Shown here: positions 1-7,963 of the stretch, one piece after another
How positions within the stretch are numbered: the stretch's first letter is position 1
Layout of the letters: each line of letters starts with the position of its first letter
Assembly: GCA_030824555.1 (NCBI GenBank)
Contig: JAVBXK010000111.1
Location: forward strand, 1 to 34,955
Length of the DNA: 34,955 nucleotides
From: a bacterium
Lineage (GTDB): Bacteria > Pseudomonadota > Gammaproteobacteria > Burkholderiales > Burkholderiaceae_C
Direction of reading: 5' to 3'
The notes under the pieces: generated by a model
What the model saw: only the letters and a program-made list of their open reading frames with translations
What the model was told of the DNA's origin: nothing
Database searches by the model: none
Position numbers and translations under genes: made by a program

Positions 1-119
1 AGGTCATCGGTCACCTTCGCCGGAATCAGCGGTCACGTTGCCGGAACGCCTCTGGTCACGTTCGCCGGCACAGCGGTCACGATCCCGGAATCACCGGTCA
101 CGTTGAACCGGAATACACA
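1..119. mobile_element. Terminal repeats of a probable IS21-family insertion sequence (end only)
   Basis: Five units headed by GGTCAC begin at 9, 31, 54, 75 and 96, so the spacing is 22, 23, 21 and 21 bp. Most units continue with a GTT/ATC-CCGGAA-like block. IS21-family elements carry multiple internal copies of their terminal repeat and end in CA; here the last unit runs into GAATACACA, so the element probably ends at 117-119. The body (istA/istB) would lie to the left of the window and is not visible. The assignment rests on this repeat pattern and on the fact that the next base continues a broken gene. No transposase is seen, so the family name is inferred. Confidence 0.55.
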
Positions 120-341
120 CCCTGGGCCGGTTTCACGGTGGACAGCCAGGGTGTGAAGTCCAAAGCCAAACCCGATGTGTGGACCGACAAGGCCAAATTC
201 GACCAAGGGGCCGAAAAAATGATGGCTGAAGTGACAAAGCTCAACGCAGTTGCCAAAACCGGCAACCTAGACGCATTGAAAGCCGCCTTCGGCGAAACTG
301 CCAAAACCTGCAAAGCCTGCCACGACGCATTCAGAGAGTGA
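120..341 (+). pseudogene. Cytochrome c', C-terminal fragment, 5' end missing
   Basis: The frame ending at TGA 339-341 encodes the last ~70 residues of a class II cytochrome c' : a KAKPDVW block, a long helix with a K-L-N pattern, and the C-terminal haem motif C-K-A-C-H followed by DAFRE. Cytochrome c' is normally ~130 residues plus a signal peptide and binds haem at its C-terminus in the periplasm. The signal peptide and first helices are absent. In their place the frame runs straight back into the GGTCAC repeats, so the gene was probably cut by the insertion element on its left. A GTG at 138 could start a short product, but with no signal peptide it could not be matured. A short interspersed repeat begins on the stop codon. 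Confidence 0.7.
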
Positions 342-393
342 TAGCAAACTAATGAATATACGAAAGCGTTAGAGGCCAAAAATATATAAAATT
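339..393 (+). repeat. Short interspersed AT-rich repeat, copy A
   Basis: It starts TGATAGC on the stop codon of the cytochrome c' fragment. The core AAGCGTTAGAGGCCAAAAA lies at 364-382, followed by an A/T tail ending in AAATT. It shares head, core and A-run with the copies at 7236-7303, 15881-15935 (inverted) and 31459-31516. I recall such elements as widespread in Comamonadaceae genomes. They have no coding content. Confidence 0.6.
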
Positions 394-449
394 AATTGCG
401 TCCCTGGTCGTTCGACTTGTGTGTTCCGTCTGGCGCGTCAGGCGTACCT

Positions 450-953
450 TCAGGACTCTGACAACAACCTGTCCAGCAACTGGTGCAGTGCGGCGAAGTC
501 GGGCTCGCCCACGTAGCGTTTCACGATCTGGCCGCGTTTGTCGACGATGAACGTGGTCGGGGTCAGCTTGATTTCGCCCCATGCCTTGGCCGCTGCTCCG
601 GTGTTGTCCACCGCCACCTTGAAGGGCAACTGGCGCGTCTGGGCAAAGTTGGCCACATAGGCGGGGGGGTCGTAGCTCATGGCCACCGCCAGCGTTTCAA
701 ATCCCCGGTCCTTGAACTTTTTGTAAGTGGCTGACAGCTCGGGCATTTCTTTGACGCAGCTTACGCACGTGGTGGCCCAGAAATTCACCAGCGTGACTTT
801 GCCCTTGAAATCGGCCGTGCTTGTTTGGGTGCCGTCCAGCAACAGGTAGGTGGCGGGTGGGGCAGGCTCCGAGCTGCTGCAGCCCGCCAGGGCCCCTGTC
901 AGCAGGAGAGCGCCGAAAAGCACCGGAACACGGCATGAAAAAGTGGTGGACAT
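450..953 (-). CDS. TlpA-like thioredoxin-family lipoprotein
   Basis: The 167-residue protein starts at the ATG at 953, which gives a clean lipoprotein signal: short basic N-terminus, hydrophobic stretch at 11-22, lipobox L-A-G-C with Cys25. A longer frame back to 1004 would bury this signal. After a Ser/Pro linker comes a TlpA/ResA-type thioredoxin fold with C-V-S-C at 63-66 in the WATTC context and the cis-proline loop L-T-P-T-T near 132. Such proteins reduce disulfides in the periplasm, often for cytochrome maturation or copper-site assembly. It lies convergent to the broken cytochrome c' gene and divergent from the signalling cassette, so the context does not fix a partner. The fold is certain; the substrate is unknown. 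Confidence 0.88.
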   Translation of the reverse strand: MSTTFSCRVPVLFGALLLTGALAGCSSSEPAPPATYLLLDGTQTSTADFKGKVTLVNFWATTCVSCVKEMPELSATYKKFKDRGFETLAVAMSYDPPAYVANFAQTRQLPFKVAVDNTGAAAKAWGEIKLTPTTFIVDKRGQIVKRYVGEPDFAALHQLLDRLLSES

Positions 954-1351
954 CTGTGGACAATCAGAAAAGTGAAGAGCAGCCGCCATGGCCCCGACGA
1001 GCACCGCACGTCACGCACAGCAATACCGGGCCAAATCAGGTTTGTGCAAGGCAGGCATGGATTTGAACACGCACCCAAACGCGGTTGCAACAGGTGGGTG
1101 TACCGCTTGCAGCAAAGCAGTTGGATGCCTGTCGCCGGCAAGCAAACAACACACACCGTTCAGGCAGACCCACCTCTCTACAGAAAGTTCAGTGAACCAA
1201 CCATGGGGCAAATCAGTTGAGCGCAAAATATGCATATCAACGCCCTTGGTTGTGTAGACGCACGTGTTTGCGCACCCAAACCAACGGGCAGTTGTTGCAG
1301 CATGAGGGTGCCACAGAGCCCACCGATTTTGAAGAGACAACAGGCATTCAC
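954..1351. other. 398-bp intergenic region, divergent promoters expected
   Basis: This separates the minus-strand TlpA-like gene from the plus-strand response regulator, so both promoters should lie here. I see no convincing gene, no RNA gene and no clear sigma-70 box pair. Two weak structures were noted: AGGTGGGT at 1092-1099 is the reverse complement of ACCCACCT at 1168-1175, and GGCAAATCAG-like words recur at about 1030 and 1206. Neither is strong enough to name. Confidence 0.4.
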
Positions 1352-1747
1352 ATGAACAACGTTTCTCGCGTCACCCGGCCATTGCGCGTGCTGGTGGCAG
1401 ATGACAACCCGGTCAACCTGCGGGTGGCCACGCGTGTGCTGCGCGACATGGGCCACAGCGGCGTGCTGGTGACCGATGGTGAAAAAGCACTCAAGGCGCT
1501 CGATGCTCAAACTTTCGATGTGTGCCTGTTCGATGTGACCATGCCAGTGCTGGATGGCCTGAGTGCCGTGACCGAATTGCGCAAACGCGAACAAGCAGGC
1601 AAGCGCAAAACACCTGTCATCATGGTGACGGCGTTTGACCTGCCCAGCGACCGTACGCGCATGCTGGCCAACGGCGCAGACGGTTATGTCGCCAAGCCGC
1701 TGGAGCGCGAGGCCTTGCAAGCCGAGCTGGATCGCATCCTGCGCTGA
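1352..1747 (+). CDS. Single-domain response regulator (CheY-like receiver)
   Basis: The 131-residue protein is one receiver domain with no output domain. The acidic pocket D17-D18, the phosphoacceptor D61 (L-F-D-V-T-M-P), the Thr of M-V-T-A and the Lys of A-K-P-L are all present, so it should be phosphorylatable. The ATG at 1352 was chosen because the receiver begins ten residues later; upstream sequence in frame is not receiver-like. The next gene, a giant hybrid kinase, starts 49 bp downstream, so the two are probably cotranscribed. The role is inferred: a stand-alone phosphate carrier or sink in the relay, or an effector acting by protein contact as CheY does. Confidence 0.9.
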   Translation: MNNVSRVTRPLRVLVADDNPVNLRVATRVLRDMGHSGVLVTDGEKALKALDAQTFDVCLFDVTMPVLDGLSAVTELRKREQAGKRKTPVIMVTAFDLPSDRTRMLANGADGYVAKPLEREALQAELDRILR

Positions 1748-1796
1748 AACAGACTCACGACCCCCTTTCGCCACTGCGGCACAGTCCGCTCAAACC

Positions 1797-4700
1797 ATGC
1801 GTACATTCAAGTCCATGCTGCCCGCACTCGTTGCAGCTGCCGTGTTGACGGTTGGCCTTGTTGCCACGGGTTCTGCAGTCAAGGCTGTTCAGACGGGTAT
1901 CGAAGCTCAGGCCAAATTGCAGTTCGACAAAGAGGTCGATAGCCTCAAGCAGGCTCTGCAAGCCCACCTGGAGCAGTTGGTGACCCTGCTCCAAGCCATG
2001 CGCGGTGGATTTGCTGCCAGCAACCAACTGGACCGTGAAGAATTCGGACAGTTCGTCGAATCGCTGGAAATGGGCACGCGCTACCCCAGCGTGAGCAGCA
2101 TGAACTACGTCAAGCGCGTGCCATCTGCCGAGCTGCCTGCTTACATCGCTTCACAGCAGGCGCACCTGCCGCATTACCGGTTCCGGTATGCCAGAGAGCC
2201 CTCGGTGAATGCGCGGGATTTTGACCACTACATCGTTGAGTACGCTGAACCCACCTCGGCACGCGCCAACGTGGGATTGGAGATTTCCACCAACATCGAA
2301 CGTTTGAGTGCCATGGAGCGTTCGGCACGCTCGGGCTCTGCGGTGCTGACAGCGCCGATCAAACTGGCGCTGGACGCGGGGCACAGCCCCGCTTTTGGTT
2401 TTTTCTTGCCCATTTACACTTCAGGCGTTGTACCGCACCTGCAAGCGGACCGTACCCGCCTGCTCACGGGCCACGTGGCAGTGGGTTTCACCGTCAAGGC
2501 ATTCGTGGACACGGCGTTGCGTGGCCTGCCACTGACCATCGACTTCGAACTGGCCGACCCGTTGGCCCAGTCGGCCGATGGTGACGGGCTGGGCCTGCTG
2601 CTGTATGACCGCGATGGTCACCGCAACGGGCGGCTGGGTGTGGCAGAACTGGCAAACAGCCAACGGCAGATCGAATTCAGGGGGCAGTACTTTCTGGGTA
2701 ACCGGTACTTTGACTTGTATGCGAGTAGCACGCCGGCTTTCGCGGCTCAGTTGGACCGCCGCACACCTTGGTTGATGGGCGTGGCCGGTGTGGTCACCAG
2801 CCTCAGCTTGGCATGGGGGGCCTATGTGCTGGCACGGGCACGCCGCCGCGCCGAAGGTCAGGTCAACGCCATGGCAGAAGACTTGGAGCGTCTGTCGCTG
2901 GTGGCCAAGAAAACCCACAATGCCGTCATCATGCGCGACCTGAACGGGCAGATCACGTGGGTGAACGAGGCGTTCACCCACATGTCTGGCTACACGCTCG
3001 ATGAAGTGAAGGGGCGCACCCCGGCTGACTTGCTGGGCAGCGTCAGCGCCCCGCCCGACGTGCTGAGCCAACTGCGGCAGGCTGAGCAGGAGGGACGTGG
3101 CACAAATGTCGAGTTGCTGAACGTGGGCAAGGACGGCCGTGAATACTGGCTGGATGTCGAACTGATACCCATCCACAACGAGCAGGGTGTGCTGACAGGT
3201 TTCATGTCGGTCGAGGCCGACATCACTGAGCGCAAACTCGCCCAGCACAGCCTTGAGGCATCGCATCGGGAAACGGCCGCGTTGATGAGCACGATCAGTC
3301 TCCACGCCATCGTGTCTCAGACCGATGCACGGGGTGTGATCACCACGGCGAACGAAGCGTTCTCCGACATCAGTGGCTATGCGCAGAACGAATTGATCGG
3401 GCACTCGCACAACGTGGTCAACTCAGGTCATCACTCGCCCGAGTTCTGGCAGGACATGTGGGCCACCATACGGTCTGGCAAGCCGTGGCACGGTGAAGTG
3501 TGCAACCGGGCCAAATCAGGTGCCCTGTATTGGGTCGATACGCTGATTGCCCCCTTTGTCGGCGAGCAAGGCAGGATAGAGCGCTATGTGTCCATTCGCA
3601 ACGACATCACTGCACGCAAACTGGCGCAGCAGGCGTTGCTGAAAACACAGCGTGCCCTCGACATGTCGAACCAGGCGGCTCGAATTGGCACATGGGAGAT
3701 CGACCTGAAACACGATGTGATGACCTGGTCAACCGTCACACGCGCCATTTACCAAGTGCCTCCTGATTTCGAAGTCACGCGCCGGTCTGTGTTGCCGTTT
3801 TTCCCCGAAGGTGCCATGCGCGAACAGGCGCGTGCCGCGCTGGTGAAAGCGCGCGAACACGGTGAGGGCTGGGATGTGGAGCTGCAACTGCAGACCTATG
3901 CTGGCGAGCGTTGCTGGGTACGCAGCATCGGCGTCCCTGAGCTGGAGGGTGACGTGTGCGTACGTGTGTACGGCACGTTCCAGGACATTGATGAGCGCAA
4001 GCGACGCGAGATTGAGCTGGAGCGTGGGCGGCACAAACTGCAAAGCACGATTGACGGCACCCGTGCCGCCACGTGGGAGTGGAACGTCCAGACTGGGGAA
4101 ACGGTTTTTAACGACATCTGGGCCGAGATGCTGGGTTACACCCTGGCCGAGTTGCAACCCACCAGCATCGACACTTGGGCCAACTTCTGTCACCCGGACG
4201 ATCTGGCGGTGTCCAAAGCCGAGCTGGAGCGGCATTTCGCGCGGGAGACAGATGGGTACGATGCCGTTTTCCGCATGCATCACCGCGACGGGCACTGGCT
4301 GTGGGTACAGGACAAGGGGCGTGTGGTGTCCTTTACGCCCGATGGCAAGCCTTTGCTGATGTACGGCACCCACATTGACATCACCGAGCTGAAGCAGGCG
4401 CAACTGATGGCAGAGGCAAACTCGCGCCGATTGGGCAACATCATCGAAGGGACGCGGGCGGGGACCTGGGAATGGAATTTGCAGACCGGGCAAGGTATGT
4501 TCAACGACATTTTTGCGCGGATGTTGGGTTACGCCCCCGAGGAGCTGGGGTCGGTTGCCTGGGAGCTGCTGGCCAAAACCACGCACCCGGACGACTTTGC
4601 CGCTGCTCAACACGCTTTGGCACGGCATTGGAAGGGTCAGACCGAATATCACGACCTCACCGTCAGGGCGATCCACAAAGACGGTCATGTGGTTTGGGTC

Positions 4701-7700
4701 CAGGATCGCGGCCGTGTGGTGGATCGGGATGCGAATGGGCGCGCCGTGTGGATGACTGGCACCCGCATGGACGTGAGCGAGCTGGTGCGTGCGCGGGAGG
4801 AGGCGACGGCGAAGGAACACCTGCTGACCAGTGCTCTGGAGTCAGTGGGTGCTGCATTGGCGGTGTTCGATGCCAACGAGCGCTTGGTGCTGGCCAACGA
4901 GCGGTTCTTTGCCATGCACCCACACCTGGCGGGTGTGCTGCGCATCGGCATCGCGTTCGAAGATTTCATCGTGGCCGGTTTGAACGCCGGTGCCATGCGC
5001 CTCGACGCACAGGACCGCAGCACCTGGTTGCAGCAGCGGCTGGCGGGCTTCCGTGCGGGCACCACCGACCGGGTGGTTGCCTTGCAGGATGGCACCGCAT
5101 TGCGTGTTGTCGAGCGTCGCACCCCCGAAGGCATGACTGTCGGTCTGCGGTTCGACGTGTCCGAACTTGAGAGTGCCCGGGCCGCAGCCGCTCGCAGCGA
5201 CCGCGTGCTCAAGAGCGCCATTGACGCACTGGACAGCGGCTTTGTCCTGTTCGATGCAGAAGACAAGTTGGTGCTGGTCAACGAGCGGTTCCGCCATATG
5301 CATGCCGTTGTGGCGAACGAGCTGGTACCGGGCATCACGTTCGATCGGTTCTTGCGCTTGCAGGCCGAGCGCAACGGCCTGCAAGTGCCGCCTGAAGGCA
5401 TCGACCACTGGTTGGCCAACCGTGTAAGGCACCACCGTGCAGACCGGTTCGACGGTCAGACTGTGTTGGGCGATGGCACCATTTTGCAGGTCACTGAACG
5501 GCGCACGCCTGATGGCTACAACGTTGGCATCCGCACCGACGTGACCGAGTTGGTGCGTGCCCGCGAGGAGGCCGAAGCCGCATCGCGCTCCAAGAGCCAG
5601 TTCGTGGCCAACATGAGCCACGAAATCCGCACGCCCATGAACGCCATTCTGGGCATGCTGCATTTGCTGCAGACTACCCCGTTGTCGGCGCGCCAAAAAG
5701 ACTACGCCGAGAAGAGCGAAAGCGCGGCCAAGAGCCTGCTGGGTATCCTGAACGACATCCTCGACTTTTCAAAGGTCGAAGCCGGCAAGATGGAGCTGGA
5801 CCCCGAGCCCTTCAGCTTCGACAAACTCATCCGGGACCTGGGCGTCATCTACTCCAGCAACGCCAAGGCCAAGCAGTTGGAGCTGCTGTTCGACATCGAC
5901 AGCACCATTCCCAAAGTTCTCATTGGTGATGCGTTGCGACTGCAGCAGGTGCTCATCAACCTGGGTGGCAACGCCATCAAGTTCACGGCGCAGGGCGAGG
6001 TGCTGTTGCGCGTGCTCCTGGAGTCGCGGCGCGAACAGGAGGGCCACGAGTCGATTGAGTTGCTGTTCGAGGTGCACGACAGCGGCATCGGTATCGCGCC
6101 TGAAGCGCAGGCCAAAATTTTCAGTGGCTTCACCCAGGCCGAAAGCTCTACCTCGCGTAAATACGGGGGAACCGGGCTGGGGTTGGCCATCAGCCAGCGG
6201 CTGGTGCGCCTGATGGGCGGCGAGTTGCAGCTCAGCAGCGTGGTGGGCGAGGGCAGCACGTTTTACTTCCGCATTCCCATGCGCGTCCCCGCCGATGTGC
6301 CTGCAGACTTTGCCCCTAAAGACCGTAGTGCCTTGCATGACCTGAAAGCGCTGGTGGTCGACGACAACCTGGTGGCTCAGCAAATCATGACCTCCATGGT
6401 GCAAGGCATGGGCTGGGAAGCGTTTGCAGCAGAGGGCCCGGAAGATGCACTGACCATGGTGGCACGTGGCATGAGCGAGGGGCCCCAGTTTGACGTGATC
6501 TTCCTGGACTGGGACATGCCCGGTATGGATGGACTGACACTGGCCGCCGAGCTGTCCAAGCTGTTCGGCGACGGACCCAAGCCGGTGATGATCATGGTGA
6601 CTGCCAGCGGTCGCGATGTGTTCAATGCCGCACCCGAATACCAGCAACAGGTGCTAGACGGTTTCCTGGTCAAGCCAGTGACCGCTTCGATGTTGTACGA
6701 CGCCGTGGCCGATGCCCTCGCCGTGGCATCGGGCGCAGCGCCGGTGATGGCCGCCACCTTGCCCGGCATGCGCCTGCTCAATGGCATGCGCCTGCTGGTG
6801 GTGGAGGACAACCTCATCAACCAGCAAGTGGCCCAGGAGCTGTTGGCGCGCGAGGGGGCGCTGGTGCAACTGGCCAACCACGGGCAGGAGGCGGTGGACT
6901 TGTTGCGTGCCTCACCTGAAGCGTATGACCTGGTGCTGATGGACATGCAGATGCCTGTGCTGGACGGCTTGCAGGCCACCCACGCCATCCGCAACCGGCT
7001 GCACCTGCGGGAATTGCCCATCGTCGCCATGACAGCCAATGCCATGGCCAGCGACCGTGAGGCCTGTCTGGCTGCTGGCATGAACGATCATGTGGGCAAA
7101 CCGTTCGAGCTGCAGCACCTGGTCCGCACGCTGCTGCGTTGGGCTGGGCAGGCAGTCAAGCCGTACGACCCGGCGGCAGAGGTGCCTCTGCTTGAAGATG
7201 CCGACATGCCAGCCCCGCCTGCGACACTTCAAGGTAGTGCTATAACGATAGCTGATGGCACATATGTATCAAACGCTATAAGCCAAAAAGTATTGAAATT
7301 TGATGCCGTGGATGCACCCTGGCCCGATGCCGACCGTGTGGAAGTCAGTGCTGCCCTGCACCGCCTGGGCGGCGACCCGGCGTTTTACCAGCGCATCGTC
7401 CGCAACTTCTGCACAGACTTGGGGCTCCAGCCCGAGCGGCTGCGTGCCATGGTGCCCGGCGCCACTGCACACGAACTGGCCGCCACCCTGCACACGCTCA
7501 AGGGCACGTCCAGCACCGTGGGCGCACACAAACTGGCTGCTTTGGCGGCTGCTGCCGAGCGTGCCGTCAAAGACCAAGCGGCCAAGGACGCGCCGACCAC
7601 CACCGAATGGCTGGACGAGCTTTGCCAGGAGGTCGCGGCGAGCGAGGCGGCGCTGACCCGCGTGCTGCAGGCCATGCATCAGCGTTTCAATCCCGGCGTG

Positions 7701-7958
7701 GCACCATTGGCTGGGCCGGTGGCGCAGGCGGGTACCCCCGTTGCCACAGACTGGCGTGTCAACTGGTTGCCACGGCTGCAGCAACTTGCCCGCCTGTTGG
7801 CCGATTCCGACATGCAGGCACTGGAGTTGCACGACGAAATGTTGCAAGATGCAGCCTTGGTGGCTGACCCGAGTTGGCAGCCCCTGCATGCCGCCATGGA
7901 GATGATGGATTTCGAACAAGCGCTGGCTGCCGCAAACACCCTGTTGGCCGACTCCTGA
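1797..7958 (+). CDS. Giant hybrid sensor histidine kinase: CHASE, 7 PAS, HisKA, HATPase, 2 REC, Hpt
   Basis: The 2053-residue membrane kinase starts at ATG 1797, followed at once by a transmembrane helix (7-28); an earlier frame start at 1635 overlaps the receiver gene and is not protein-like. Approximate order: periplasmic CHASE sensor (75-245), second helix (325-345), PAS domains at 366-480, 496-606, 620-737, 745-865, 878-997, 1010-1125 and 1139-1255, HisKA with H1275 in S-H-E-I-R-T-P, HATPase with N, G1 and G2 boxes (1372-1495), receiver 1 with D1571, receiver 2 with D1716, and Hpt with H1899 in L-H-T-L-K-G. All relay residues are intact. CHASE and PAS domains bind small ligands or cofactors; the ligand here is unknown. 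No clear ribosome site precedes the ATG. A short repeat is translated in frame at about residues 1814-1836. The receiver-GGDEF gene follows after 5 bp. Confidence 0.93.
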   Translation: MRTFKSMLPALVAAAVLTVGLVATGSAVKAVQTGIEAQAKLQFDKEVDSLKQALQAHLEQLVTLLQAMRGGFAASNQLDREEFGQFVESLEMGTRYPSVSSMNYVKRVPSAELPAYIASQQAHLPHYRFRYAREPSVNARDFDHYIVEYAEPTSARANVGLEISTNIERLSAMERSARSGSAVLTAPIKLALDAGHSPAFGFFLPIYTSGVVPHLQADRTRLLTGHVAVGFTVKAFVDTALRGLPLTIDFELADPLAQSADGDGLGLLLYDRDGHRNGRLGVAELANSQRQIEFRGQYFLGNRYFDLYASSTPAFAAQLDRRTPWLMGVAGVVTSLSLAWGAYVLARARRRAEGQVNAMAEDLERLSLVAKKTHNAVIMRDLNGQITWVNEAFTHMSGYTLDEVKGRTPADLLGSVSAPPDVLSQLRQAEQEGRGTNVELLNVGKDGREYWLDVELIPIHNEQGVLTGFMSVEADITERKLAQHSLEASHRETAALMSTISLHAIVSQTDARGVITTANEAFSDISGYAQNELIGHSHNVVNSGHHSPEFWQDMWATIRSGKPWHGEVCNRAKSGALYWVDTLIAPFVGEQGRIERYVSIRNDITARKLAQQALLKTQRALDMSNQAARIGTWEIDLKHDVMTWSTVTRAIYQVPPDFEVTRRSVLPFFPEGAMREQARAALVKAREHGEGWDVELQLQTYAGERCWVRSIGVPELEGDVCVRVYGTFQDIDERKRREIELERGRHKLQSTIDGTRAATWEWNVQTGETVFNDIWAEMLGYTLAELQPTSIDTWANFCHPDDLAVSKAELERHFARETDGYDAVFRMHHRDGHWLWVQDKGRVVSFTPDGKPLLMYGTHIDITELKQAQLMAEANSRRLGNIIEGTRAGTWEWNLQTGQGMFNDIFARMLGYAPEELGSVAWELLAKTTHPDDFAAAQHALARHWKGQTEYHDLTVRAIHKDGHVVWVQDRGRVVDRDANGRAVWMTGTRMDVSELVRAREEATAKEHLLTSALESVGAALAVFDANERLVLANERFFAMHPHLAGVLRIGIAFEDFIVAGLNAGAMRLDAQDRSTWLQQRLAGFRAGTTDRVVALQDGTALRVVERRTPEGMTVGLRFDVSELESARAAAARSDRVLKSAIDALDSGFVLFDAEDKLVLVNERFRHMHAVVANELVPGITFDRFLRLQAERNGLQVPPEGIDHWLANRVRHHRADRFDGQTVLGDGTILQVTERRTPDGYNVGIRTDVTELVRAREEAEAASRSKSQFVANMSHEIRTPMNAILGMLHLLQTTPLSARQKDYAEKSESAAKSLLGILNDILDFSKVEAGKMELDPEPFSFDKLIRDLGVIYSSNAKAKQLELLFDIDSTIPKVLIGDALRLQQVLINLGGNAIKFTAQGEVLLRVLLESRREQEGHESIELLFEVHDSGIGIAPEAQAKIFSGFTQAESSTSRKYGGTGLGLAISQRLVRLMGGELQLSSVVGEGSTFYFRIPMRVPADVPADFAPKDRSALHDLKALVVDDNLVAQQIMTSMVQGMGWEAFAAEGPEDALTMVARGMSEGPQFDVIFLDWDMPGMDGLTLAAELSKLFGDGPKPVMIMVTASGRDVFNAAPEYQQQVLDGFLVKPVTASMLYDAVADALAVASGAAPVMAATLPGMRLLNGMRLLVVEDNLINQQVAQELLAREGALVQLANHGQEAVDLLRASPEAYDLVLMDMQMPVLDGLQATHAIRNRLHLRELPIVAMTANAMASDREACLAAGMNDHVGKPFELQHLVRTLLRWAGQAVKPYDPAAEVPLLEDADMPAPPATLQGSAITIADGTYVSNAISQKVLKFDAVDAPWPDADRVEVSAALHRLGGDPAFYQRIVRNFCTDLGLQPERLRAMVPGATAHELAATLHTLKGTSSTVGAHKLAALAAAAERAVKDQAAKDAPTTTEWLDELCQEVAASEAALTRVLQAMHQRFNPGVAPLAGPVAQAGTPVATDWRVNWLPRLQQLARLLADSDMQALELHDEMLQDAALVADPSWQPLHAAMEMMDFEQALAAANTLLADS
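7236..7303 (+). repeat. Short interspersed AT-rich repeat, copy B, inside the hybrid kinase gene
   Basis: An AT-rich island in GC-rich coding DNA. GCTAT-AACG-ATAGC (7239-7252) is palindromic. It is followed by the family core AAACGCTATAAGCC, an A-run at 7285-7289 and TTGAAATTTGATG. It is translated in frame with no stop as about 23 residues of linker between receiver 2 and the Hpt domain. It matches the copies at 339-393 and 31459-31516 over head, core and tail. Confidence 0.6.
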
Positions 7959-7963
7959 AACCC

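Noticed and set aside
9-101. GGTCAC repeats as a CRISPR array
   Set aside because: Units are only ~21-23 bp with no unique spacers and no cas genes; they fit insertion-sequence terminal repeats.
1092-1175. AGGTGGGT / ACCCACCT inverted pair as an operator
   Set aside because: The arms are 68 bases apart and of low complexity; chance is likely.
1635-1796. Earlier start for the hybrid kinase
   Set aside because: It lies in another frame of the receiver gene and has no protein-like sequence; the membrane helix starts at 1797.
2421-4820. Long open frames on the minus strand across the kinase gene
   Set aside because: They mirror high-GC coding DNA on the plus strand, where the PAS domains are clear; no domain is seen on the minus strand.
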